Origin: an uncultured Flavobacteriales bacterium
GTDB lineage: Bacteria; Bacteroidota; Bacteroidia; Flavobacteriales; CAJXXR01
Assembly: GCA_913063375.1 (NCBI GenBank)
Contig: CAJXXR010000026.1
Coordinates: forward strand, 1-34,773
Direction of reading: 5' to 3'
Length of the DNA: 34,773 nucleotides
Shown piece by piece: positions 1 through 6,457 of the stretch (positions are counted from its first letter, which is position 1; each line of letters begins with the position of its first letter). The notes under the pieces were generated by a model that was given only the letters and a program-made list of their open reading frames with translations, made no database searches and was not told the origin of the DNA. The translations under genes and the position numbers were made by a program.

Positions 1-1
1 G

Positions 2-178
2 AAAAGGGGTAGAAAATATATTGGCATAACCTATAGATACAATTCGCTTAATTATCATTCAAGGTTTGTTCAAAATGATTTGTCGGGAGATATGCACAGT
101 ATCTCAATTAGCTTTGGAAACCTTCAAAGTCATGAAGAGTATATGGGTAGAATGCTAAGAAGATTTTCATTTTGGTAG
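2..178 (+). CDS. Partial CDS: C-terminus of a probable outer-membrane beta-barrel protein
   Basis: The frame beginning at base 2 is open to a TAG stop at 176-178 and gives 58 residues. The start lies outside the window. The peptide alternates polar and hydrophobic/aromatic residues (for example RKYIGITYRYN and HSISISFGNL) and ends in an aromatic residue (RRFSFW). That pattern is typical of the last strands of an outer-membrane beta-barrel, but the fragment is too short to assign a family. The rhomboid-like gene converges on it from the other side, with a bidirectional hairpin between them. Alternatively it is the tail of another secreted beta-rich protein. Confidence 0.5.
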   Translation, partial: KRGRKYIGITYRYNSLNYHSRFVQNDLSGDMHSISISFGNLQSHEEYMGRMLRRFSFW

Positions 179-228
179 TTATATGAGGGGGTGGAAATTT
201 TAGTATTCCATCCGTATAATAGTCTAAG

Positions 229-258
229 AAAGCCCTTTCAGTTTGGAAGGGCTTTTTT
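229..258. terminator. Rho-independent terminator, family AAGCCCTT
   Basis: A 9-bp perfect stem (AAAGCCCTT at 229-237, AAGGGCTTT at 247-255) with a 9-nt loop is followed by a T run. It sits between the convergent partial CDS and the rhomboid-like gene and could serve both. Near-copies of the hairpin occur at 2651-2681 and 3873-3901. Confidence 0.8.
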
Positions 259-302
259 CTGGTCTTATTTTCAAAGATATTTTTTGGTTTCAGTATACCC
301 CT

Positions 303-905
303 TTACAATTCAGGGATTTGATTTATTGGGGGAGAACTAGCTTTTCTGTACTTTACCATTGTCAATATTGCAACTGTGATTATCACAGATACTTGCCCAA
401 GTAAAAATCCGATATTGTCATTCCCTATGCTCGAAATACTTAAAAAGCATAAAATCATTACAATCTTTTCAAATAGGTTTAGTGTTCGCCAGTATTTTAA
501 TCCTATTATAATTGTAGCACTCCAGTATCCCCAAGTAATCATTGTAGGAGTGGCAATAGGTATGTTATATTCTTCACCTTGATTAAAAATGATGCATACC
601 AGTCCTCCAATAATCGTTGACAATAAAATCAATCCGATCAAATCTTTCTTTTTTACTTTATTTTCAATTATAAATCCTGTTAGTATTATTACCAGAGAAT
701 TTTGAATCCATGTTGATAATCCGCCTACATATAAAGGGTAAGTTATCAATCGATACCAATTTAGAGGTTCTGATAAATTGGATGGGTATAACAAAGCCAT
801 CTCCCTCAGTTCTGGAATCAAAGAAAACAAAATATTAGAAATGAATAATATCGAAATTAAAATCAATGAAATCTTTGGTCGATTGGTTTTTAAGTAGGTC
901 TTCAT
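303..905 (-). CDS. Rhomboid-like integral membrane protein, probable pseudoprotease
   Basis: This 200-residue, very hydrophobic protein has about six membrane segments, near residues 11-30, 64-81, 88-107, 118-136, 145-160 and 165-184. Its layout resembles the rhomboid intramembrane protease fold. A WR-like motif (W50-Y-R52) sits in the first loop. The segment GGLSTWIQN (61-69) matches the rhomboid HxxxN helix with the Asn kept and the His replaced by Thr. The GxSG segment is replaced by ATPTMITWG (118-126), and the catalytic His of the last helix reads NIGF (164-167). Both members of the Ser-His dyad therefore seem absent. ATG start at 905. It stands alone, convergent with the partial CDS. 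The family call is inferred from motif layout; it may be an unrelated membrane protein. Confidence 0.5.
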   Translation of the reverse strand: MKTYLKTNRPKISLILISILFISNILFSLIPELREMALLYPSNLSEPLNWYRLITYPLYVGGLSTWIQNSLVIILTGFIIENKVKKKDLIGLILLSTIIGGLVCIIFNQGEEYNIPIATPTMITWGYWSATIIIGLKYWRTLNLFEKIVMILCFLSISSIGNDNIGFLLGQVSVIITVAILTMVKYRKASSPPINQIPEL

Positions 906-955
906 AAGTGTTATTTCTCTGGCCTCTCAATTTGGGGACAAATTATATATTGGTT

Positions 956-1003
956 TTAATGGCTCGGTGCCTCAGAGTCCTCGGTGAGTGACTCTGAGGG
1001 GGT
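956..1003. repeat. 48-bp palindromic REP-like repeat, copy 1
   Basis: The 48 bases are identical to 2592-2639 in the same orientation. Inside is a perfect 10-bp inverted repeat, CCTCAGAGTC (970-979) with GACTCTGAGG (990-999), around a 10-nt loop. The heptamer CTCGGTG occurs just 5' of the stem and again in the loop. A hairpin with a conserved flanking motif resembles REP sequences mobilised by RAYT transposases, and a RAYT remnant lies next to copy 2. Confidence 0.75.
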
Positions 1004-1015
1004 AAGATTTCATGT

Positions 1016-2170
1016 CTATTCATTGAGGATAGGTAAAAATCCGTTTTCACTTAACGCCCTATATATTCCTTTTAGCAATATTATATTTTTGAAACTAATG
1101 ATGTATTTTCTGGAACCATCTTTTTCTGAGGTTATTAAATTTTTATCGCGAAGACTTTTAATCTGCCTTGATATTTCTGAGCTATGTTTGCCAGGGAAAA
1201 TATCCTTAATGTCTTTTGACTGAAATACCTGTTTCTTTATCGCAACCTTTAAGATCTTGAATTCGGTCTCATTGATATTTCCATTTTCCTTTGAATACTC
1301 CACTGCCTTGGTCAGAATGTTTTGACTTAAATAATCATAATTTAAAAGTTTATCTATTTTCTCTATTTCGCTTTTTAACCCACTTAATACATATTCTGAC
1401 CACTCTAAAATTCCCTGTTTGGTTCCAGTGTCTGCTTTAGATAAGTATTTATAATATAAATCTCTATCAGTACAGAATATGGCGGTTGGGTTAACTATTC
1501 TTCCTAAATTCACATTAAAGCCTTGTTTAACGAGCATAGCATATGTAAATAGTCTGACAGTTCTTCCATTTCCATTAGCGAAAGGGTGAGCCCAAACAAA
1601 TCGATGATGGGCAATTGTAGTCTTTAATAAGTCATATTTGGACGAATGATCTGTATTAATGAAATTGAATAATTCATCCATATATCCTTCAACTTGATAT
1701 GGTGCTGGAGGTTTATGTAGTGATTGTGAAATACTAATTTCGGTGTTTCTGTAAATTCCAGGTGTTTTATCACCTTCTCCTTTTGGAGGCGGAGTTAATC
1801 CTTTAACGATGTGCTTATGAAGTTCGCTGGTAAAAAACCTATTAATATCAATATGGTCAATATTATCATCAATATATGACATTGACTTTTCGATATTTTT
1901 TATCTCTAGAATGTTCTCATCAATAATTTCCTCTTCCTTACTTTGATTTTCAATATAGTCCGTGATTGTTGTGTTATTCCCTTCAATTCTAGCAGATCCT
2001 AAACTTTCAAGAGTATGAAAGATTCGTTTTAATTGAAAGAAAATTGTTGGATGTGTTGATCCCCCTAATTCCTTTCTTCTTAAATGATCCAAATCAATAA
2101 TTAAATCGGTAATTGTTGACCCAAAATCTGGCTCTATTAATTCTAAATTGTAATGGGTAAACTTTGCCAT
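1016..2170 (-). CDS. Fic family protein (probable AMP transferase) with inhibitory motif and C-terminal winged helix
   Basis: This 384-residue protein belongs to the Fic/DOC family, which usually transfers AMP from ATP to a hydroxyl group of a target protein. The active-site loop is HPFANGNGRTVR (195-206): His195 is the general base, and the GNGR turn and Arg206 bind phosphates. The usual acidic Mg2+ ligand is Asn199 here. An N-terminal helix carries SARIEGN (59-65), fitting the autoinhibitory (S/T)xxxE(G/N) motif with Glu63. This is a class II arrangement, so the enzyme is probably held inactive until released. PGIYRNTEISI (137-147) fits the target-docking flap. Residues about 300-360 look like a winged-helix DNA-binding domain. 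ATG start at 2170. A CAAATATA box (TATATTTG on the minus strand, 2200-2207) is a possible promoter. The targets are unknown. Confidence 0.92.
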   Translation of the reverse strand: MAKFTHYNLELIEPDFGSTITDLIIDLDHLRRKELGGSTHPTIFFQLKRIFHTLESLGSARIEGNNTTITDYIENQSKEEEIIDENILEIKNIEKSMSYIDDNIDHIDINRFFTSELHKHIVKGLTPPPKGEGDKTPGIYRNTEISISQSLHKPPAPYQVEGYMDELFNFINTDHSSKYDLLKTTIAHHRFVWAHPFANGNGRTVRLFTYAMLVKQGFNVNLGRIVNPTAIFCTDRDLYYKYLSKADTGTKQGILEWSEYVLSGLKSEIEKIDKLLNYDYLSQNILTKAVEYSKENGNINETEFKILKVAIKKQVFQSKDIKDIFPGKHSSEISRQIKSLRDKNLITSEKDGSRKYIISFKNIILLKGIYRALSENGFLPILNE

Positions 2171-2199
2171 TATTTAATATTTTTCAATTGTGTATTTAA

Positions 2200-2207
2200 C
2201 AAATATA
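2200..2207 (-). promoter_or_regulatory. Candidate -7 element of the fic promoter
   Basis: The minus strand reads TATATTTG, an exact match to the Bacteroidota -7 consensus TAnnTTTG, 30 bases before the fic ATG. No clear -33 TTTG is seen at 19-bp spacing. Confidence 0.4.
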
Positions 2208-2349
2208 TAAAAAAACATATCCAAACTACCTGATTTTAAAGGAATATGAAATGTACATGAAATGTATTCAATTAACATGTCGGGAAAATGACAATTAACA
2301 AAATTCTAGGGATTTTATTGTTTATCTCCTTAAAATAATGTGAAGTTGT

Positions 2350-2553
2350 CTATCTACTTGTTACCTGTAAAGGTTGTAAGAGGAAGCAGGTATGCTTGGT
2401 GCTTAGTTTAACCCTGCCTTTTGATAAGTGAACTACCCAGCCCTTAAAATAGTCATATAGATTAGATTCCTCAATGAGAGGTAACCAGCGGTAACAGGTA
2501 AATGTGACAAAGTAAAAGGACTGCTTTCTGAAATGAACAATATGTGTAGCCAT
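2350..2553 (-). pseudogene. RAYT (REP-associated tyrosine transposase, Y1_Tnp) N-terminal remnant
   Basis: The first ~35 residues (SFYFVTFTCYRWLPLIEESN, then LYDYFKGW) match the start of RAYT/IS200-like Y1 transposases, where FVTFxCYxWxPLI and YDxFxxW are typical. After about residue 40 the similarity stops and the frame ends at 67 residues. Real proteins are about 180-230 residues with a HUH pair and a catalytic Tyr; neither is present in this frame, and I could not find the HUH segment in the neighbouring frames. It is therefore a decayed or truncated copy. A 48-bp palindromic repeat lies 39 bases upstream of its start, the usual arrangement for a RAYT and its REP substrate. Confidence 0.6.
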
Positions 2554-2591
2554 TTGATGAAGCTAGGTGAAAAAGGACTTCATTGTTGGTC

Positions 2592-2639
2592 TTAATGGCT
2601 CGGTGCCTCAGAGTCCTCGGTGAGTGACTCTGAGGGGGT
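2592..2639. repeat. 48-bp palindromic REP-like repeat, copy 2
   Basis: Identical to 956-1003 and in the same orientation. Hairpin arms are 2606-2615 and 2626-2635. The 3' flank GAGGGGGTGGAA (2632-2643) recurs exactly at 185-196, where the rest of the element is not recognisable. Both of those occurrences are followed within about 45 bases by an AAGCCCTT-type terminator. Confidence 0.75.
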
Positions 2640-2650
2640 GGAAGAATTAT

Positions 2651-2681
2651 AAAAGCCCTTCTGTTTTGGAAGGGCTTTTTT
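2651..2681. terminator. Rho-independent terminator, family AAGCCCTT
   Basis: A 10-bp perfect stem (AAAAGCCCTT 2651-2660, AAGGGCTTTT 2670-2679) with a 9-nt loop and flanking A/T runs. It lies 36 bases past the stop of the minus-strand membrane protein. Its loop and right arm (TTTGGAAGGGCTTTTTT) are nearly the same as those at 229-258. Confidence 0.75.
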
Positions 2682-2717
2682 GCGACATTGATTCTGGTAT
2701 GAGTAAAGGCGGATTTT

Positions 2718-3497
2718 TTATTTTACATTTTTTGGTTTAATTTCTTCGAAGCTTTCATTAGTCCACCTCACATCAGGGGGAGTAGGTGGTTTAGTTTTTT
2801 CATCTTGTCTCGTTGTTTTTTCTTCTTGTTTCGTTGTTGTTTGTTCCTGAGTCTTTCTTTTTTTCATAGTATTTGGATTTGAGATTAAAGTGTCAACTTC
2901 CGTTATAGGATTAATTGGTTGGACAGTTGGATCATGGTTGGAAATGAGTTCAAATTTTTGCACGTTGGATGGCCTATTTGAAAAATTATAAATGAATGGA
3001 ATAGAGCATAATAGTGTAGATGTTAAGCAAACTACGGTCCATCTTTTTGAGATGAAAATTAAACCGAATTTCTTGTCATTTACTCCCATGTTATTATCAA
3101 CAATCATTACAAAAATGTCTAATAAATATTCTTTAAACATATCATTGGCTTCTTCTTCAGTGTCGTAATGTGTTAATAATTCGTTATAATATTTATTGAG
3201 TACTTTAACTAATGGGATTCCGCAATATTCGTTTGAACTTCTAAATTTTACAAAGACTCTAATTAAAAAGTAAGCTGATATTAGAATGCTTATTATTGAT
3301 ATAAAAATTAAACCAAAGAATAATAAATTTAAATTATACTCTAGCTTTAATTCTAACTTATAATTGGTAATAAAGTAGAAGATGCCAGCTGAAAGTGCTG
3401 AAATTATAGCAATAGGGATGTTCAAGGAGTTGTTTACAAGATGTCTTCTATCATTTTCTTTGTGAAATAAATCTTTATAAAATTCTAATTGATCCAT
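2718..3497 (-). CDS. Three-helix membrane protein with low-complexity tail, unknown function
   Basis: This 259-residue protein has no recognised enzymatic motif. Residues 1-25 are charged and probably helical (MDQLEFYKDLFHKENDRRHL). Membrane helices lie near 27-46, 57-83 and 153-171. Residues 84-152 form a soluble, partly acidic region containing DTEEEANDMFKEYLLD. Residues about 205-245 are rich in Thr, Lys, Glu and Gln, followed by TPPDVRW. With the N-terminus inside, the third helix would place the tail in the periplasm. The FYKDLFxKE...NNSLNIPI start resembles a type of uncharacterised small membrane protein seen in accessory and defence-rich loci; that comparison is from memory. ATG start at 3497. 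Flanked by a terminator/repeat and by a gene remnant. Confidence 0.7.
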   Translation of the reverse strand: MDQLEFYKDLFHKENDRRHLVNNSLNIPIAIISALSAGIFYFITNYKLELKLEYNLNLLFFGLIFISIISILISAYFLIRVFVKFRSSNEYCGIPLVKVLNKYYNELLTHYDTEEEANDMFKEYLLDIFVMIVDNNMGVNDKKFGLIFISKRWTVVCLTSTLLCSIPFIYNFSNRPSNVQKFELISNHDPTVQPINPITEVDTLISNPNTMKKRKTQEQTTTKQEEKTTRQDEKTKPPTPPDVRWTNESFEEIKPKNVK

Positions 3498-3589
3498 TAA
3501 AGTAGTTGAGTTGAAAAATTGGATTAATAATTAATATAGGGCTTAAACATTTAATTTGGCTGTAATGTACGAAGAGTTGTTAACTAAAT

Positions 3590-3665
3590 CAATCCCTGAA
3601 TTCTGGTATATTTTGTTAATTTTTTTGTTCGGATTGATTGGAAAAATCACTGAATTCAGGGATTG
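3590..3665. repeat. Perfect 14-bp inverted repeat pair enclosing 48 bp
   Basis: CAATCCCTGAATTC at 3590-3603 is the exact reverse complement of GAATTCAGGGATTG at 3652-3665, with 48 AT-rich bases between. No gene lies inside. The core AATCCCTGAATT also occurs (minus strand) at 307-318, at the end of the rhomboid-like gene. It could be a small mobile-element footprint or a long-loop hairpin. Confidence 0.6.
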
Positions 3666-3803
3666 TATAGGTTAATCTAGGATAGTATATTGGTCAATCA
3701 TAATATTAAAAAGGAGATACGAATAGATGGGTAAATTTTTAACTGGAAAATCACTTAGTGAAGCAGTATATGATATTATATGGAAGGCAGAGGGAACCCC
3801 GCT

Positions 3804-3827
3804 ACCGCCAGTTTCCCAACTGGTGGT
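3804..3827. repeat. Second type of small palindrome (REP-like)
   Basis: ACCGCCAGTT (3804-3813) pairs with AACTGGTGGT (3818-3827) around a TCCC loop, with one G·T position. It is GC-rich against an AT-rich background and starts where similarity to the PLD-like family ends. It differs in sequence from the 48-bp repeat. Confidence 0.5.
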
Positions 3828-3872
3828 CAGTAGTATTCAGAATAAACATCAGAATAAAAAACCAATCACAAA

Positions 3873-3901
3873 AAAAGCCCTTCCAATCTGGAAGGGCTTT
3901 T
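3873..3901. terminator. Rho-independent terminator, family AAGCCCTT
   Basis: A 12-bp perfect stem (AAAAGCCCTTCC 3873-3884, GGAAGGGCTTTT 3890-3901) with loop AATCT. A tracts and T tracts on both sides let it act in both directions, including for the minus-strand oxidoreductase ending at 3932. Confidence 0.85.
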
Positions 3902-3931
3902 CTAATCTATAATCTATCAAGTATCTCACTC

Positions 3932-6226
3932 TTAAACCTTCTCCACCGAAATAACAACACTCTTAGAAGCCGGCGTTTTAGCCGTATGCGCAAACTGATC
4001 CAGCGGAACTAGCACATTCGTCTCCGGATAATAGGTAGCACAGCAACCCACCGGAATAGGATAAGAAAGGGCAATAAATTTATCCGCCTCTCTACGTACC
4101 CCGTTGAAGTCAGAATACAAGTTCAGCACATCTCTTTCACGGATACCCTGTGCTTCCATATCAGCGGCGTTCATCAAGATAACCCTACGCTCGTTATAGA
4201 TACCTCTATATCTATCGTCCATTCCATAGATAGTGGTATTGAACTGGTCGTGACTACGGATAGTCATCATCAGCAATTCACCCTCCTTTAGTACCTTGGT
4301 TGGCATTTTATTGGCAGTAAATAAAGCCTTACCAGAGGTAGTAGTAAAGTTCCCCTCTCTAGGACCGTTCGGTAGGTAGAAACCAGCTTTTTTCTCCAGC
4401 TTTTTATTGAAATCGTCGAAACCAGCAATCACCTTAGAGATGTCCGTACGGATATGGCTATAGTCCGCTTCGTATTTTAGCCAGTCTATTTTTGTTCTAC
4501 CCTTTAGCGTGGCAGCAGCAATATTGGAAACAACACTTACCTCAGATCTTAGATCATCCGAACAAGGGTTCAAAACACCCTTTGTAGCATGCACTACACC
4601 CATGGAATTTTCTACAGATTGGATTTGCTCACCAGAGTTCTGAACATCCTTTTCTGCTCTACCTAAAACAGGAAGAATCAAAGCCTCTTTACCTGTTATA
4701 AGGTGCGATCTATTTAGCTTGGTAGAAACATGCACCGTAAGGTTCATGTTTTGCAAAGCAGCAGCCGTATAATTCGTATCAGGAGCAGCAGAAAGGAAGT
4801 TTCCTCCCATACCAATAAATACCTTCCCCTTTTTCTCGTACATCGCTTTGATGGCATCTATTACAGAATAGCCATGAGCCGTTGGTGGTTTAAAACCGAA
4901 TGCCTTTTCAATGCTGTGTAATAATTTTTCAGGTGGATTTTCCCAGATACCCATGGTGCGGTCACCCTGTACATTGGAATGCCCACGTACCGGACAAGTT
5001 CCAGCACCTTCTTTCCCAATGCTACCTTTCAGTAACAGTAGATTTACTAATTCACGGACATTGTCCACTCCATTTTCATGTTGTGTCAATCCCATGGCCC
5101 AGCAAATAATGATACGCTCATTTTGCATCACCATTTCAGCAGCTTCCGCTACCAGTCTTTCACTCAGTCCAGTTGCTTTTACGCAATCTGCATAGTTATA
5201 TTTTTTTAGGTCAGCGATAAAGTTATCGTAACCAGAAGTTTTATCGTTTATAAATGCATGGTCGAAAACGCCCCCTTGGCTTTCTTCCCTTTCCAACATT
5301 TTGAGCATGATGGCCTTTAGTAAAGCTACATCACCATTGATGGTTACGGGTAAGAATAGATCCGTAAGTTCTGTTCCTCCAGTCAGCATTTTCATTGGTC
5401 GCTGTGGATTTACAAAAGTCGTAAGTCCAGCCTCTGGAAGCGGGTTGATCGTCATGATCTTCCCTTTGTTTTCCTTGCACTTTTCCAATGCAGACAACAT
5501 CCTTGGATGGTTGGTTCCTGGGTTTTGCCCAATCACCATTACTAAGTCAGCCTTGTATAAATCGTCTAGTGTTACAGATCCTTTTCCTATACCCAGCGTT
5601 TCTATCAAGCCTGCACCACTGGCTTCATGACACATGTTTGAGCAATCGGGAAGGTTGTTGGTCCCGTATTCACGCACAAACAATTGATATAAGAAAGCAG
5701 CTTCATTGGTGGTTCTTCCAGAAGTATAAAAGATCGCTTCATCTGGGTGGTCTAAATCATTTAGATGTTTTGCAATTTTTTCAAAAGCACCCTCCCAAGA
5801 AATAGGCGTATAGTGTGTAGCACCTGGCGTCAAATATAGCGGTTCTGCCAAACGACCAGATTTTCCTATTTCGAAATCAGATTTTGCCGCCAATTCATCT
5901 ACAGAATATTGTTCGAAGAAAGGTTGCCCAATGGTTTTGTTTTGAACCTCCTCTGCCATGGCTTTGATCCCGTTTTCACAGTATTCGGCCATAGTCGCAC
6001 GCTCATCATCTGGATCTGGCCAAGCACAACCCGGGCAGTCAAAACCACCTTTTTGGTTCATGGCCGACATCACCTTTAGGACATCACCGGTATCCATATA
6101 CTTGTTCACCTGGTCCCATACCGCTTTTAGAGAACCTACTCCTACGGCTGTGGTTTTTGGTGCTGTTTTTTTGAGCTCGCTGAATTCTTCAGGCGTATGT
6201 GCCTGATCGATTTTTTTGTACTGCAT
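3932..6226 (-). CDS. FdhF/YdeP family molybdopterin oxidoreductase
   Basis: This 764-residue protein matches the YdeP-like branch of the DMSO reductase superfamily (formate dehydrogenase-like alpha subunit), and the length fits. The N-terminal Fe-S segment is DCPGCAWPDPDD (63-74) with a further Cys in YCENG (Cys83). The segment PDCSNMCHEASGAG (193-206) aligns with the metal-ligand region of FdhF, with Cys199 where some formate dehydrogenases have selenocysteine. RGHSNVQGDRTMG and the C-terminal FNTTIYGMDDRYRG are typical of the cofactor-binding domains. No Tat signal is seen, so it is probably cytoplasmic. ATG at 6226. It is transcribed divergently from the NAD-linked formate dehydrogenase genes, which suggests related metabolism. 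In this branch the true substrate is often unknown. Confidence 0.9.
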   Translation of the reverse strand: MQYKKIDQAHTPEEFSELKKTAPKTTAVGVGSLKAVWDQVNKYMDTGDVLKVMSAMNQKGGFDCPGCAWPDPDDERATMAEYCENGIKAMAEEVQNKTIGQPFFEQYSVDELAAKSDFEIGKSGRLAEPLYLTPGATHYTPISWEGAFEKIAKHLNDLDHPDEAIFYTSGRTTNEAAFLYQLFVREYGTNNLPDCSNMCHEASGAGLIETLGIGKGSVTLDDLYKADLVMVIGQNPGTNHPRMLSALEKCKENKGKIMTINPLPEAGLTTFVNPQRPMKMLTGGTELTDLFLPVTINGDVALLKAIMLKMLEREESQGGVFDHAFINDKTSGYDNFIADLKKYNYADCVKATGLSERLVAEAAEMVMQNERIIICWAMGLTQHENGVDNVRELVNLLLLKGSIGKEGAGTCPVRGHSNVQGDRTMGIWENPPEKLLHSIEKAFGFKPPTAHGYSVIDAIKAMYEKKGKVFIGMGGNFLSAAPDTNYTAAALQNMNLTVHVSTKLNRSHLITGKEALILPVLGRAEKDVQNSGEQIQSVENSMGVVHATKGVLNPCSDDLRSEVSVVSNIAAATLKGRTKIDWLKYEADYSHIRTDISKVIAGFDDFNKKLEKKAGFYLPNGPREGNFTTTSGKALFTANKMPTKVLKEGELLMMTIRSHDQFNTTIYGMDDRYRGIYNERRVILMNAADMEAQGIRERDVLNLYSDFNGVRREADKFIALSYPIPVGCCATYYPETNVLVPLDQFAHTAKTPASKSVVISVEKV

Positions 6227-6269
6227 GGTGGTGAATGTCTAGCTAAATTTTTGTTGTGGCAATGAATGT

Positions 6270-6277
6270 CAAATATA
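6270..6277 (-). promoter_or_regulatory. Candidate -7 element of the FdhF/YdeP gene
   Basis: The minus strand reads TATATTTG, an exact TAnnTTTG match 44 bases before the ATG at 6226. No clear -33 element was found. Confidence 0.4.
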
Positions 6278-6403
6278 GCGGATTTCCCCCTAAAAATCTT
6301 GGTATTGACCTGTTTTGATGCTTTTAGCGCAAATTTTTAACGAATTTATTCAGAATTGGGCCAAGAGCTAACATTAGTCATATTAATTCATTGGGTACTT
6401 CCC

Positions 6404-6411
6404 TAGCTTTG
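6404..6411 (+). promoter_or_regulatory. Candidate -7 element of the fds-like operon
   Basis: TAGCTTTG matches TAnnTTTG and predicts a transcript start near 6418. This puts the in-frame TTG at 6413 outside the message and supports the ATG at 6458 as start. Confidence 0.45.
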
Positions 6412-6457
6412 TTTGTTTTCTGAAAAAATCATAACAGCAATAATTTATCACCATACT

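Larger units (their letters stand above)
3727..3912 (+). pseudogene. Truncated start of a phospholipase D-like gene
   Basis: An ATG at 3727 follows a good ribosome site (AAAAAGGAGA). The first ~22 residues (GKFLTGKSLSEAVYDIIWKA) look like the N-terminus of PLD-like/HKD-family proteins, which go on to two phosphodiesterase lobes. After that the frame reads through a palindrome (3804-3827) and a terminator (3873-3901) and stops at 61 residues with no HKD motif. The body of the gene therefore appears replaced or deleted. The preserved ribosome site suggests a recent event. The family match rests on a short segment; the frame could alternatively be a real tiny ORF. Confidence 0.45.

Noticed and set aside
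984..1223. Open frame on the plus strand across the fic 3' end
   Set aside because: It is an overlap in the opposite strand of a clear Fic gene, begins inside the 48-bp repeat and has no family resemblance.
956..2639. A CRISPR array or composite transposon
   Set aside because: There are only two repeats 1.6 kb apart, with genes rather than spacers between, and no intact transposase.
1016..3497. A complete antiphage or toxin-antitoxin operon (Fic plus membrane protein)
   Set aside because: The genes are separated by a RAYT remnant, repeats and a terminator. The Fic protein has its inhibitory motif in the same chain, so no separate antitoxin is needed.
3932..6226. A selenocysteine codon in the molybdoenzymes
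   Set aside because: The position is an ordinary Cys codon in both FdhF/YdeP (Cys199) and FdhA (about Cys357), and neither frame contains an internal TGA.
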